Shown: positions 44,729 to 54,907 of the stretch, one piece after another | Position numbering within the stretch: the first letter of the stretch is position 1 | How the letters are laid out: the number at the start of each line of letters is the position of its first letter | Origin: Peribacillus glennii | Lineage (GTDB): Bacteria; Bacillota; Bacilli; Bacillales; DSM-1321 | Reading direction: 5' to 3' | DNA length: 64,000 bases | Assembly (NCBI RefSeq): GCF_003429105.1 | Contig: NZ_QVTD01000002.1 | Location: 1-64,000 of the forward strand | Made by a program: the position numbers and the translations under genes | Notes under the pieces: model-generated | Database searches by the model: none | What the model was told of the DNA's origin: nothing | What the model saw: only the letters and a program-made list of their open reading frames with translations

Positions 44729-46036
44729 TTATTTAGGTTGCTGGAGAAATTGTTCGTAAGCCACCTGAAACTTTTGGATGTCCCCAGCGCCCATAAACAG
44801 GATTACGGCCCCATCATGTCCTGCCAGTGGTGATGTATCTTCTTCTGTAATGATCTCAGCGCCCGGAATCTTTTCCCGGAGATCTTCAATGGAAAGTTTG
44901 CCCTGATTTTCACGGGCTGAACCGAAGATTTCACAAAGATACACTTTATCGGCCAGATTAAGGGCCTCGGCAAATTCCCCGAGGAATGCCTGGGTCCTGG
45001 TATAAGTATGCGGCTGGAATACAGCTACGATTTCCCGCTCCGGGTACTTTTGTTTGGCAGAATCGATCGTTGCTGTTATTTCAGTTGGATGGTGAGCATA
45101 ATCATCAATGATGATCTGGCTGCCTACTTCCTTTTCAGTAAATCGGCGCTTCACCCCGCTGAATGTTAGAAGCTGGGCTTTCACCGATTCTGTATCCAGG
45201 TTCTCATATTTACAAAGAGCTATTACCGCTAAGGCATTCAGTACATTATGATTGCCATATGTCGGTATTGTAAATGTGTCATAAAATGTATTTCTGACAA
45301 ACACCTCGAATGTTGTTCCCATGGCTGATGTTGCCACATTCCGTGCCTGGAAATCGTTTTCCTCGGCAAAACCATAAAAGATAACCGGAACCTTGGCCTG
45401 GATGCGTTGGAGCTGTTCATCATCCCCGCAGGCAATGATTCCTTTCCCCACTTGCAACGCCATTTCCTGGAACGCCTGAAAAACATCTTCAATGCTGGCA
45501 TAGTAGTCCGGATGGTCAAAATCGATATTCGTCATGATTGCATAGTCTGCGTGGTAAGACAGGAAGTGGCGGCGGTATTCACATGCTTCAAACACAAAGT
45601 ATTCAGCATTCTCTATACCTTTGCCAGTTCCATCGCCGATCAGGAAGGATGTCGGTTTTGCCCCGCTCATGACATGGGAAAGCAAGCCGGTTGTCGACGT
45701 CTTTCCATGTGCTCCGGTAACTGCGACGCTGATGAAATTTTTCAGGAAGTCACCGAGAAAGCGGTGATAACGGATAACAGGCAATCCCAGTTCCGTTGCC
45801 CGAGTAATTTCAGGGTGAGTATCTGGAAATGCATTTCCAGCGATGATTGTCATACCCGGTTGTATGTTTTCTTCATTGAAAGTAAGGATAGGTATTCCGG
45901 CATTTTCCAATGCGATTTGGGTAAAAAAACTCTTTTCAATGTCGGAACCCTGGACTTCGTATTTCATATCATGCAGGACTTGAGCCAATGCACTCATCCC
46001 TGAACCTTTGATACCAACAAAATGGTAAACAGTCAT
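44729..46036 (-). CDS. murC: UDP-N-acetylmuramate--L-alanine ligase MurC
   Basis: A 435-residue ATP-dependent ligase adding L-alanine to UDP-MurNAc, the first step of the peptide stem. N-terminal Rossmann motif [11 protein letters not shown], central P-loop [12 protein letters not shown] and the C-terminal [10 protein letters not shown] loop are all present. The frame runs upstream by 37 codons, but GGAGG lies 8 nt before the ATG at 46036 and the protein then begins [13 protein letters not shown] as in relatives. No other mur genes are near; the same isolated murC occurs in B. subtilis. Confidence 0.97.
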   Translation of the reverse strand: MTVYHFVGIKGSGMSALAQVLHDMKYEVQGSDIEKSFFTQIALENAGIPILTFNEENIQPGMTIIAGNAFPDTHPEITRATELGLPVIRYHRFLGDFLKNFISVAVTGAHGKTSTTGLLSHVMSGAKPTSFLIGDGTGKGIENAEYFVFEACEYRRHFLSYHADYAIMTNIDFDHPDYYASIEDVFQAFQEMALQVGKGIIACGDDEQLQRIQAKVPVIFYGFAEENDFQARNVATSAMGTTFEVFVRNTFYDTFTIPTYGNHNVLNALAVIALCKYENLDTESVKAQLLTFSGVKRRFTEKEVGSQIIIDDYAHHPTEITATIDSAKQKYPEREIVAVFQPHTYTRTQAFLGEFAEALNLADKVYLCEIFGSARENQGKLSIEDLREKIPGAEIITEEDTSPLAGHDGAVILFMGAGDIQKFQVAYEQFLQQPK

Positions 46037-46287
46037 AAATAGAACCTCCACCAGTCGTCTATCTGTATGACAGTATATGACGCTTTCTGTTTTTTGCCCA
46101 TTGCCCTCCAAGCACTCCATTCTCAGACATGAAACGAAGGCAGGCATGGTTTTCTTTGCTGCAGTGAGCTAAAGCTTTTATATTCAATGAATCTCCATTA
46201 TATCACTTTTACGCGAAACCAACCATGTCAGTAATATTTCAATTGTTAAAATCACCCGAAGTTATTTCAAGCCGTATCCCGGGGCTC

Positions 46288-47385
46288 CTACTCGACCCTT
46301 TCCAGCCGTGGATTCGGGCGGTACCTGCGCCCTGCTTTTGCCTGCGGATGGCCATTCAACAAGACATTATCACCGGTAAAGCTTACGGAAATTTTCAGCA
46401 GGCTGCTTCCGATACCGTACATGTCCACCGGGACTCCCTCTTTTTCAAATTCGAGGATCCTTTCTTCAGTGAACCCTCCGCTTACCAGGATTTTCACATG
46501 CTGGAAGCCTTCATCATCCAGTGCTTTGCGCAAGGCGAAAATTAACTCTGCGTTAACCCCTCTTGGATCGAACGAGCCCAAGAGGTGTTGGTTTCTTACA
46601 AAGTATTTATCAATCATGGTCCTGGATGTATCCACTCGGACACCGCGCAATTTATCTCCAAAGGCCCTGGCTAATTTCAATGAATCAGTAATGGCATCAT
46701 TGTTGTAGTCAACCAGCGCAATCAATTCATCTTCCGGATACTTTCTATGGTAAGCATCGGTCGCAGCGACAACATCACCGTTGAATAGCTGGATCAGTGC
46801 ATGCGGCATCGTTCCCATTCCCTTCTTGCCCCACCATTCATTCATGGCATGGGTCGCCTGGGCAGTGGCTCCACCAATATACGCTGCGTATCCGTCGCCA
46901 GCCTGTTGGGTAAAATGGTCATCCCGGTCACCCATGAAAATGACAGGCTTCTGGATTCCTGAATAAGCAGCCGCCTTAACGACATTATATACATTGGTGG
47001 CTACTGAAGTTCTACGGGCAAGTATTCCGTCGATGAGCCCCTCCAGATAGCCGAATTCCTGATAAGGACCTGTAATGGTAAGCACCGTTTCAAACGGGCT
47101 GATTTTATCGCCATCCTTTAACGAGTGGATATCGAGCGATTCAGGATGCTCGGCAAACGTTTTTATCAATGCCACGACTTCATCCGTCCCGCACAGCACT
47201 GCATGTTTTCTTTGGAAAAACTGCATCGTCACCGTTTGTTCGGGGCAAAATTCCTCGGCAATTTCCTTTGTTTTAAGAAAATAAACGGCTGAAAACCAGC
47301 CCTCTTTCACCCTTTCATCAAATTTAAAGGTTTTATTGGTAAGCCTCTTGATTTCACCCTTCAATTTCAATTCAATTTCCTTCAT
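46288..47385 (-). CDS. Nicotinate phosphoribosyltransferase (short form)
   Basis: A 365-residue enzyme of the nicotinate/nicotinamide phosphoribosyltransferase fold that salvages nicotinate to NaMN. It shows an N-terminal FDERVKEGWFSAVYFLKT region, FMGDRDDHFTQQ, VDTSRTMIDK and the PRPP-site GGFTEERI ... DMYGIGSSL. It is clearly shorter than the ~490-residue B. subtilis YueK and resembles the compact subfamily also found in archaea. No partner genes. The 250 bp between it and murC carry nothing that I recognise. Confidence 0.88.
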   Translation of the reverse strand: MKEIELKLKGEIKRLTNKTFKFDERVKEGWFSAVYFLKTKEIAEEFCPEQTVTMQFFQRKHAVLCGTDEVVALIKTFAEHPESLDIHSLKDGDKISPFETVLTITGPYQEFGYLEGLIDGILARRTSVATNVYNVVKAAAYSGIQKPVIFMGDRDDHFTQQAGDGYAAYIGGATAQATHAMNEWWGKKGMGTMPHALIQLFNGDVVAATDAYHRKYPEDELIALVDYNNDAITDSLKLARAFGDKLRGVRVDTSRTMIDKYFVRNQHLLGSFDPRGVNAELIFALRKALDDEGFQHVKILVSGGFTEERILEFEKEGVPVDMYGIGSSLLKISVSFTGDNVLLNGHPQAKAGRRYRPNPRLERVE

Positions 47386-47535
47386 CCTTGGCAGCTCCCC
47401 TAATTCCTAATGGAACCATTTGTTTATCTCGGATCGGAAAATTGCACTTTGCCGAACCTAATAAGTTCCATTTACCTATTGGCGAATGTTTCAATAATAC
47501 TATTATCTTAAACAATTGCGGGTAGAATACAAACA

Positions 47536-50500
47536 TTAATTTCCGCCATTAGATTCAAGAATGTATTCAAGCTCCTCTACAGATATTAACACATCCCGGG
47601 GTTTGCTGCCTCTTGATTCGGAAAGGATCCCCTGCCGCTCCATCATCTCAATCAATCTTGCAGCCCTGTTGTAGCCTATATGAAACCTTCTCTGAAGGCT
47701 TGATGCAGAAGCCCCGTTTTGGTTAACGGCAAATTCGCAAGCCTCATAAAACAATTCATCCGTATCCTCAATTACTTGCGCCCTGCTTAATAATTCATCC
47801 TGTTCAAATAAATAATTCGGCTCTTGCTCCTGTTTTACATGGTTGACCACTTGTTCAATCTCATCATCGGAGACAAAGGTGCCTTGAAGCCGTACCGTTT
47901 TCGAAGAACCATTTTCGGCGAAGAGCATGTCGCCTTTTCCAAGAAGCTTTTCAGCACCGCTCGAGTCGAGGATTGTCCGGGAATCCACCTGCGAAGAGAC
48001 AGAAAATGCAATTCTTGTCGGGATATTAGCCTTGATTAATCCTGTAATCACATCAACAGACGGCCGCTGTGTGGCAACAATGAGATGGATCCCGCATGCC
48101 CGTGCTTTCTGGGCAATCCGGCAAATCGCTTCTTCTACATCAGCTGGGGACATCATCATTAAATCGGCAAGCTCATCGATGATCACGACGATATAGGGCA
48201 ATTTGTCCGCATGCTGCCCGGCTCTGTCGGCCATTTCATTAAAACGGCCAATATCGCGAACACCCGTATGCGCGAATAATTCATAGCGGCGTTCCATCTC
48301 TTCAACGGCCCATTTTAATGCTGCAGTGGCTGCCTTGACATCCGTGATGACCGGGCTTACCAGGTGGGGAATTCGATTATATGGGGCCAGCTCCACCATT
48401 TTCGGGTCGATCAGCAGCAGCTTCAATTCCTGCGGTGTTGCCTTATACAACAGGCTTACAAGCATTGTATTTATGCACACACTTTTACCGGACCCAGTCG
48501 CACCCGCGATCAAGCCGTGAGGCATCTTCTTTAAATCCGTTACAATTGGCTTACCTGAAATATCCAGGCCGAGAGCCACCGTTAGAGGCGATCCGTCGTT
48601 TTGGAAGGCATCGCCGTCGAGCACCTCCCGTAAAAATACCGGCTTGCTTTTGAGATTCGGGATTTCAATGCCGATCGTATGTTTTCCCGGGATCGGAGCC
48701 TCCATCCGGATATCCTCGGCTGCAAGGCTGAGCTTGATATCATCTGTTAAGTTAGTAATCTTGTTTACCTTTACACCCGGTTCCGGTTGTACCTCAAACC
48801 TCGTAACTGCCGGTCCCTGGGTTACATTCACTACATGGGCCCTGACGTTAAAATTCTTTAGCGTATCATTCAATAACCTGGCCTGTTCCTCCAGCCAATC
48901 CCGATCACTCTCGGCGTGGGCCGGCGGTGACAATAAATCGATTGCCGGAAAAGCATAAAATGGCGGATCTCCATCCAGGTCAAAAGCATCCGCTTTTTCG
49001 GCGTGCAGTGTTGGTTCGGGCTCAGCCGGTTTTTCAGTTATTTCTGCTTGTGTAACGATTTCTTCGATTGCAGTGGCTGCGTTTGGAAAGTCGCCTTCTT
49101 TTTTCAATTGTTGTACCCGGTCCCTGTCCTGCTTTGTCATCAAGACATTGAATGGGATATGTTTTTTCCTGGATGTATTTGGTGCTGTTTCGGTTTCGTC
49201 TTGGTTAGATATTTCTTCCTGATCTTCTTCCTGAACTTGTACTGGAGCCATACCTGGTTCGCCCGTTACCTCTTGTTCCAATTCAGTGTGGATCGGCGCT
49301 TCTTTCTCTTTCGCTTCCTCCACCAATGCTTGATCCGATTGGGACTGCTCATATACGCTCTCCATTTCGATCGGAGCGGGCATGGGTTCTGCCTGGACTT
49401 GTACTGAAGCCATACCTGGTTCGCTCGTTACCTCTCGTTCCAATTCAGTGTAGATCGGGGCTTCTTTCTCTTTCACTTCTTCCACAAATGCTTGAACCGA
49501 TTGGGACTGCTCATATACGCTCTCCATTTCGATCGGAGCGGGCATGGGTTCTTCCTGGACTTGTACTGGAGCCATACTTGGTTCGCCCGTTACCTCTCGT
49601 TCCAATTCAGTGTGGATCGGCGCTTCTTTCTCTTTCGCTTCCTCCACCAATGCTTGATCCGATTGGAACTGCTCATATACGCTCTCCATTTCGATCGAAG
49701 CGGGCATGGGTTCTGCCTGAAGCATGATTCTCTCATCGTTTATTGTCCCATCATTCTCCATGTGTTCTATTGCAGGCGCTGGCTTTTTGTGGCTTACTTC
49801 TTTATTTTCTTGTCCGGTTTGATCAAAGGAAACAGCAGCTTGCGATGACACTGCAATTTCAGATAGTACAGCATTTTTATCATTGCTTGTCTGGTGGGCA
49901 GCACCTTCCTCGAAACCTAGATCGGCATCCTCAAGGGAAAGGCCCTCGCCATTCTGTTTTGCTTCAGTACTTTCCGTTTCGGCCTTACGGTAGATAGCAG
50001 GAATTTCTTCCGGATCAAAATTTGAGATTTTTTTCTGTGCCAGCCTACTTTCAAGTTCAAATTCTACTAAGGGATCCGCTGCCGGGGCTTGCTTCTCCAT
50101 TTTCTTATCCGCCCGCTTGAATCCATATACTGGAGACGGAATCTCCGTTGGACGGAATGGAATATCTACTTTGTCATCCGATGGCTGTGCTTGCTTGTCC
50201 GTTTGCTTATCCGGCCGCTGCTTGAATCCATATATTGGAGACGGAATCTCCGTTGGACGGAATGGAACATTGGAAGGCTGGATTTTTCCCGGCTTGCCGC
50301 TTTTTGGTTTATCCATGGATTTCGTTGAATCGTTTGGCTGCTCCACGCTTGATTTCCCTTGACTGGCTGTATGCTTCTTTCCTGGAGTCCGTTCATGCTG
50401 ATCCCCACGTTTTTTTTTCCGGGAGATGCTTTCATCCGGGATCACGGGAAATTTAAATTGCCCCTTCGGATATTGATATAACACCTTTGTATCAGGTTCA

Positions 50501-50679
50501 ATGTTTCCTGGATTCTTTACAGCTCTCCGCTGCCGCTCTTTTTTAGGTCCTTCTTTAATCTTTGCGATGTCCAGTTTTTTCAAAACTTCTTGATCAATTG
50601 GCTCGTCTACGATGATTTCTTCGATTTCAATAATTTCTTCATCCTGAAACCATTTTTTTATTTTTCTAAACCATTTCAA
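47536..50679 (-). CDS. sftA: DNA translocase SftA (soluble FtsK/SpoIIIE-type)
   Basis: A 1047-residue septum-associated DNA pump that clears chromosome DNA before division. It lacks the four membrane helices of SpoIIIE, the mark of SftA (YtpS). A long disordered N-terminal region (1-540) is rich in Pro/Glu/Lys and includes PFRPTEIPSP twice and three 54-residue repeats. The motor follows: GATGSGKSV P-loop, LIVATQRPSVDVITG, and a C-terminal gamma winged helix (SSLQRRFHIGYNRAARLIEMM) that reads orienting DNA sites. The family is usually about 950 residues; the repeats account for the extra length. Confidence 0.95.
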   Translation of the reverse strand: MKWFRKIKKWFQDEEIIEIEEIIVDEPIDQEVLKKLDIAKIKEGPKKERQRRAVKNPGNIEPDTKVLYQYPKGQFKFPVIPDESISRKKKRGDQHERTPGKKHTASQGKSSVEQPNDSTKSMDKPKSGKPGKIQPSNVPFRPTEIPSPIYGFKQRPDKQTDKQAQPSDDKVDIPFRPTEIPSPVYGFKRADKKMEKQAPAADPLVEFELESRLAQKKISNFDPEEIPAIYRKAETESTEAKQNGEGLSLEDADLGFEEGAAHQTSNDKNAVLSEIAVSSQAAVSFDQTGQENKEVSHKKPAPAIEHMENDGTINDERIMLQAEPMPASIEMESVYEQFQSDQALVEEAKEKEAPIHTELEREVTGEPSMAPVQVQEEPMPAPIEMESVYEQSQSVQAFVEEVKEKEAPIYTELEREVTSEPGMASVQVQAEPMPAPIEMESVYEQSQSDQALVEEAKEKEAPIHTELEQEVTGEPGMAPVQVQEEDQEEISNQDETETAPNTSRKKHIPFNVLMTKQDRDRVQQLKKEGDFPNAATAIEEIVTQAEITEKPAEPEPTLHAEKADAFDLDGDPPFYAFPAIDLLSPPAHAESDRDWLEEQARLLNDTLKNFNVRAHVVNVTQGPAVTRFEVQPEPGVKVNKITNLTDDIKLSLAAEDIRMEAPIPGKHTIGIEIPNLKSKPVFLREVLDGDAFQNDGSPLTVALGLDISGKPIVTDLKKMPHGLIAGATGSGKSVCINTMLVSLLYKATPQELKLLLIDPKMVELAPYNRIPHLVSPVITDVKAATAALKWAVEEMERRYELFAHTGVRDIGRFNEMADRAGQHADKLPYIVVIIDELADLMMMSPADVEEAICRIAQKARACGIHLIVATQRPSVDVITGLIKANIPTRIAFSVSSQVDSRTILDSSGAEKLLGKGDMLFAENGSSKTVRLQGTFVSDDEIEQVVNHVKQEQEPNYLFEQDELLSRAQVIEDTDELFYEACEFAVNQNGASASSLQRRFHIGYNRAARLIEMMERQGILSESRGSKPRDVLISVEELEYILESNGGN
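49222..49707 (-). repeat. Three 162-bp tandem repeats inside sftA
   Basis: Units at 49546-49707, 49384-49545 and 49222-49383 each encode 54 residues beginning MPA[SP]IEMESVYEQ and ending EPxMAxVQVQ. Copies differ at only a few positions, so the array is young. It lies in the acidic disordered linker before the motor domain. Confidence 0.95.
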
Positions 50680-50847
50680 ACATAATCACTCTTTCCATAG
50701 CTCGGTCTTAAGGCCGCACCTGCGCGCAGCCGGTTTCACCTTACCATTTTAACAGTATTTCTTAAAATATCGAGAAAAATTATGCAGATTGGTACAATAT
50801 GAGGAGGTTCGGCCACTCATAGGAAAATCAAAGGAAAAGGCACCAAA

Positions 50848-50889
50848 TTAAAAAAAAGGATGGGACCCTTTTTACGGAAAAACCCATCC
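50848..50889 (-). terminator. Terminator of ytpP-ytpQ
   Basis: Minus strand GGATGGG ... CCCATCC, then T8. It lies in the 255-bp gap before sftA, which otherwise has no gene. Confidence 0.8.
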
Positions 50890-50934
50890 ATGCTTCTTAC
50901 TTACTAAACCAAAAATACTAAATAATTTCCATCT

Positions 50935-51741
50935 TTACTCACTGCGTTTTTTATTTTTCCCCAATATAAATATGGGTTCCAGCCCTTCGTCTTCATACAG
51001 GAAGGATAAAGCCGTGATGGGGACATGCCCGCTCGCAAAGAAACTCATCGCCATTTGTGCCAATACATCATAGCCGGTATCATTTTCTACATCAGCGATA
51101 ATAATCACATCCTGATGCGGAATAGCGATGGCCATCGTTCCCTCCATTTTGCCTTTCATCTCCCTTAACCAGGCCTCATTCAGGATTCGGCTCGCATCAT
51201 ACCCATCATTAGTATTAAGGAAGTAAAAAGTATTCCCTGCTACGGTATCCGATTTTAAAGGAGTTGGAAGGGAGCGTACGTTGAACCGGGCTATCTGGCG
51301 AATCTGTTCAGGGTCCCAATTTTCCTTCGCAAGCAGCTCTCCGTCAATCAAACGGTAAGTGTTGCCAAGGTCCAGCGCATAAAAAACCCTTGTCTCCGCT
51401 GTATGCTCATCATAAAGAAAACGATTCCCTTCAACTGCCTCCAGTGGAAATGATGTTGACCTGATAACCGGATAAATATGTTTTTCACTCCCTGCAAGTG
51501 TATGCTCTGCCCCCATCACATTCAGGGCTTCCTCCACATAATAAACAACTTCATCTATTGCTTTATCCTTCATTGTTTCCCATTTGGCAATTATTCCGGG
51601 CAATTCGATGGAGATCCCTTTACCAGTCGTTGTATTTTCGATTCGGAGCACATCTTTTTTGCTATCAAAGGTAAATGTCCGATAGTCCGATTGAAGCCGC
51701 TTCTGAAGAAGATCCTTCATTTTCTTGCCGTCCATTTTCAA
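50935..51741 (-). CDS. ytpQ: DUF1444 protein YtpQ
   Basis: A 268-residue soluble protein of the YtpQ/UPF0354 family, recognised by [16 protein letters not shown] near the start, [18 protein letters not shown], and [13 protein letters not shown]. Function unknown. The start is TTG at 51741 with AAGGAGG 8 nt upstream. In B. subtilis the next gene is ytpR (a tRNA-binding-domain protein); here that gene is missing and sftA follows directly. Confidence 0.92.
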   Translation of the reverse strand: MKMDGKKMKDLLQKRLQSDYRTFTFDSKKDVLRIENTTTGKGISIELPGIIAKWETMKDKAIDEVVYYVEEALNVMGAEHTLAGSEKHIYPVIRSTSFPLEAVEGNRFLYDEHTAETRVFYALDLGNTYRLIDGELLAKENWDPEQIRQIARFNVRSLPTPLKSDTVAGNTFYFLNTNDGYDASRILNEAWLREMKGKMEGTMAIAIPHQDVIIIADVENDTGYDVLAQMAMSFFASGHVPITALSFLYEDEGLEPIFILGKNKKRSE

Positions 51742-51929
51742 TTTCGGTTCCTCCTTCTACGCACAAGCGCCTGTTTTGGATTGCCGTTGAGAGCCTCCAC
51801 ATTTTGATTTTTCGAGGGCACTGTTTCATATTGTGCGCCTCAGCTAGACACTATAATGCACATTACAAAAGTAATATTCGTTTTTTATAAAATAAATTGC
51901 CCCCATACCGAGACGGGGGTGCAAATTGC

Positions 51930-52241
51930 TTATAAAGAATGGATGAAATCCTCGATTTCCTGTTGTGTTTTTCGGTCTTTGCTGACAAAGCGGCCTAATT
52001 CCTTTCCACTTTCATAAGCAATAAAGCTTGGGATGCCGAAGACGTCATTGGCTGCGCAAATATCGATGAATTTATCTCGGTCTACATAAACAAAAGTAAA
52101 TTGCGGGTGGTTTTGTTCAATTTCCGGAAGGACAGGTTCAATTGCCCTGCAATCGGGGCACCAATCCGCGGAAAACAAAAAGATATGCTTCCCTGCATTT
52201 TTTAATTGATCAAATTGTTCTATAGTTTCCAAATGTTTCAT
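51930..52241 (-). CDS. ytpP: Thioredoxin-like protein YtpP
   Basis: A 103-residue thioredoxin-fold protein. The active site is WCPDC (Cys28, Cys31), replacing the WCGPC of true thioredoxin, and the cis-proline segment is FGIPSFIAYE. Disulfide reduction in the cytoplasm is likely but the partners are not known. The ATG at 52241 is preferred over one 12 codons upstream because CGGAGG lies between them. About 190 bp upstream of ytpQ on the same strand. Confidence 0.92.
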   Translation of the reverse strand: MKHLETIEQFDQLKNAGKHIFLFSADWCPDCRAIEPVLPEIEQNHPQFTFVYVDRDKFIDICAANDVFGIPSFIAYESGKELGRFVSKDRKTQQEIEDFIHSL

Positions 52242-52513
52242 TCGTTTATATTCCTCCGAATCTTTAATTATCCTCATTCCATAATCCTTTAACCAAAAGT
52301 GACGATATTCTGTCCAAATCGGATTTATTAGCCAATGATCGTCGTATCAAAGCCAGATGCTAATTTGATAATACCAAACAAAAAGGACCCACACCATTAA
52401 TATGCAAACTCTGGTTGCACACGCCCTTCGTAATCATGTTACACTTAGTGTCATAAACACCTTTATGATTATACTGAACTAGCTAGCTTACTAATCAGTC
52501 TGGAGGCGATGAT

Positions 52514-52957
52514 ATGTTAATGACAGTTTATCTTGCAGGGGAGATCCATAGTAACTGGAGAAATGAATTGAAGGAAAAAGCAGAAGCCTTGCAGCTTCCG
52601 TTGAACTTTGTAGGCCCTATGGAAGACCATGAACGCTCTGATAATATCGGGGAAGAAATTCTCGGTCCCCAGTCAACAAGTATTTTAAAAGACGCTGCTG
52701 CATCACAAATCAATAATCTTCGCACCGAGCTGCTTATGAAGAAAGCCGACCTGGTCATCGCGCTGTTCGGTGAAAAGTACAAACAATGGAATACAGCCAT
52801 GGACGCAAGCGCGGCAATCTCCCTTGGAAAACCACTTATCCTGATCCGCCCGGAGGCTCTTCACCATCCGTTAAAAGAACTGTCAGCGAAAGCGAATGTG
52901 ACTGTTGAATCTGTGAACCAGGCCTTGAAGGTTCTTTCCTATGTGTTTGATAATTGA
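52514..52957 (+). CDS. ytoQ: YtoQ family protein
   Basis: A 147-residue protein with the nucleoside 2-deoxyribosyltransferase-like fold signature: VYLAGEIHSNWRNEL at the start, FVGPMEDHERSDNIG, and KADLVIALFGEKYKQWN near the middle. The exact reaction is not known for YtoQ. GGAGG lies 7 nt before the ATG. Transcribed alone; an intergenic repeat follows at 52966. Confidence 0.92.
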   Translation: MLMTVYLAGEIHSNWRNELKEKAEALQLPLNFVGPMEDHERSDNIGEEILGPQSTSILKDAAASQINNLRTELLMKKADLVIALFGEKYKQWNTAMDASAAISLGKPLILIRPEALHHPLKELSAKANVTVESVNQALKVLSYVFDN

Positions 52958-52965
52958 TGCCAATA

Positions 52966-53065
52966 AAAGCGGAAGCGCCCCGTGCAGGAGAAGGTCGGCT
53001 AAAAAACTGCCGCGTCCTGTGGCAACATCGGAAATTAGTACATCCCTGTAAGTCAAAGCTAGACA
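52966..53065. repeat. Dispersed intergenic repeat, copy A
   Basis: Contains GCGGAAGCGCCCCGTGC, GTCGGCTAAAAAACTGCC, CGTCCTGTGGCAACATCGG and TAGTACATCCCTGTA. Elements of the same vocabulary occur in the second copy at 58160-58320. No coding potential; GC higher than the flanks. Confidence 0.55.
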
Positions 53066-53153
53066 TCGAAACATGTTGAAAATTTTAATCCTTTAATAAA
53101 CAATCCTTGCCAGCTTAAGTGCTGACAAGGATTTTTCTTTGGGGAACAGTGTA

Positions 53154-53678
53154 TCACTGCTTTTTTTCCACTTTTCTAAATTCATATTGGCCAATCAGCA
53201 TATCCATTATATGGCTAAACATTTCCTGCCGTGTGATCCGTCCATTGGTGAAAATGCCAATGGCCCCTTCTTTTTTCCGGATGCCTTCCTTTTTCGTATA
53301 TTCATCCATTACCGGGCCTAACTCCTCGCCTGACAACAGCCTTTTGGCGATAGGGGCTGGCAAAGCAACCCTGGCACCGCCCGCAATAAAGAGATTGCCT
53401 TCCCGGTCAGCCAGCGCGCCCCAATTACATAGAAAGAGTCCATATTTAGTTTGGACGACACCGCCTTCCAGTCCGATTCCAATTTGTGCATCGCTCTCCC
53501 CCAGGCAATTCCTGGCCCGGTTTGATGCTCCTTCTACGGTTTCTTCATCCGAAAAAGGCTGCTCGGAAACACCCGAGGAAGCCTTTATCTCTATTATCTC
53601 CGCATCGCGTCCAAAAGCTTCCTTGACAGCATGGACCTTTGCAGGGTTACTGCTTCCCACTGCAACTTTTAACATCAT
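53154..53678 (-). CDS. Inosine/xanthosine triphosphatase (DUF84, YjjX-like)
   Basis: A 174-residue house-cleaning NTPase that hydrolyses ITP and XTP. The ITPase-like fold is shown by VAVGSSNPAKVHAVKEAF at the N-terminus, SDEETVEGASNRA, and GIGLEGGVV with the conserved Glu. A longer open frame on the opposite strand covers the same DNA but has no recognisable protein. The start is 11 bp from the end of ytoP, so it is co-transcribed with it. Confidence 0.88.
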   Translation of the reverse strand: MMLKVAVGSSNPAKVHAVKEAFGRDAEIIEIKASSGVSEQPFSDEETVEGASNRARNCLGESDAQIGIGLEGGVVQTKYGLFLCNWGALADREGNLFIAGGARVALPAPIAKRLLSGEELGPVMDEYTKKEGIRKKEGAIGIFTNGRITRQEMFSHIMDMLIGQYEFRKVEKKQ

Positions 53679-53689
53679 ACCCGCTCCAT

Positions 53690-54763
53690 TTACCCATTAT
53701 TCCTGATGCTTTCCACTGTCGCTTTATCACAAGCCCGAACAAGCTTTCCAATAAGCTCGCGTGCCGCCGCATAATCATCTATATGGATCATCGCCGCATG
53801 GGTATGGATGTATCGCGAACAGATTCCGATTACACCGCTCGGCACCCCTTCATTTGCGATATGGACTTTCCCGGCATCCGTCCCTCCCTGGGAAACATAA
53901 TACTGGTATGGGATATTGTTGGATTCAGCCATATCCAGGATGAATTCACGCATTCCTTTATGGGTGACCATTGACCGGTCCAGAATCCGCAATAGAGCTC
54001 CCTTTCCGAGCTGCCCGAATTCTGATTTACTTCCTGACATATCATTTGCAGGACTCGCGTCCAAGGCAAAGAAAATATCCGGCTTGATCATCGAAGCGGC
54101 CGTCACGGCGCCTCTTAACCCGACTTCCTCCTGTACAGTAGCTCCAGAGAACAAAATGTTGGGAAGCGTTTCATCTTTTATATCTTTTAACAGTTCGATC
54201 GCCAGGCCGCAGCCATACCGATTATCCCAAGCTTTCGCAAGGATTTTCTTCTGGTTCGCCAATGGGGTAAACGGGCAGATAGGCACAATTTGCTGCCCAG
54301 GCTTTACGCCAATTTTCTTCACATCTTCGCGATCATCTGCCCCAATGTCTATCAGCATATTCTTAATCTCCATTGGTTTGGATCGCAGCGCTTCATCAAG
54401 CAAATGAGGCGGAATCGATCCAATAACGCCAGTCACCGGGCCATTGTCCGTGATTATTTGCACTCGTTGCGCAAGCAAAACCTGGCTCCACCAGCCTCCA
54501 AGAGGCTGGAAGCGAATCATTCCATTTTCCGTTATAGAAGTCACCATAAATCCCACTTCATCCATGTGTCCGGCAACAAGAACCCGAGGTCCCCGCACAT
54601 CGCCCTTTCTCATCCCGAAAATGCCTCCGAGATTGTCCTGTACAATCTCATCCGAATACTTTTCCAGTTCGGAACGCATGAAGTTTCTTACTGCATGTTC
54701 ATTTCCGGATGCTCCAGGCAACTCTGTCAAAATCTTGAACATTTTTAAGGTTTCCTGATCCAT
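53690..54763 (-). CDS. ytoP: M42-family glutamyl aminopeptidase YtoP
   Basis: A 357-residue metallopeptidase of family M42. Metal and catalytic residues appear in [26 protein letters not shown] (bridging Asp), and [12 protein letters not shown] (catalytic Glu), with the last ligand in RYIHTHAAM. Homologues form tetrahedral dodecamers that trim peptides in the cytoplasm. The ATG at 54763 gives the same length as the B. subtilis protein; an upstream in-frame ATG has no ribosome site. Confidence 0.94.
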   Translation of the reverse strand: MDQETLKMFKILTELPGASGNEHAVRNFMRSELEKYSDEIVQDNLGGIFGMRKGDVRGPRVLVAGHMDEVGFMVTSITENGMIRFQPLGGWWSQVLLAQRVQIITDNGPVTGVIGSIPPHLLDEALRSKPMEIKNMLIDIGADDREDVKKIGVKPGQQIVPICPFTPLANQKKILAKAWDNRYGCGLAIELLKDIKDETLPNILFSGATVQEEVGLRGAVTAASMIKPDIFFALDASPANDMSGSKSEFGQLGKGALLRILDRSMVTHKGMREFILDMAESNNIPYQYYVSQGGTDAGKVHIANEGVPSGVIGICSRYIHTHAAMIHIDDYAAARELIGKLVRACDKATVESIRNNG

Positions 54764-54907
54764 TTCTCTACCCCTTAATCCAATCTGAATTATGTTCATT
54801 TCTATATTACAGAAAATTGTCACACGCTGTCACTTGCGAATTTGTTCATCACTTTATATTGTATACTATAGGGAATCATTCAATTACCTATTTTGGAGGG
54901 GACTAAT

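Noticed and set aside
44577..44759. 60-codon plus-strand frame before murC
   Set aside because: It spans the murC terminator hairpin and is Phe/Cys-rich as expected of AT-rich noncoding DNA.
49003..49848. Several long plus-strand frames with repeated peptides
   Set aside because: They are reverse frames of the sftA tandem repeats; the repetition is inherited from the real gene.
53119..53706. 195-codon open frame opposite the XTPase gene
   Set aside because: It is the antisense of a well recognised DUF84 protein; the composition (Ser/Pro-rich) is that of a shadow frame.
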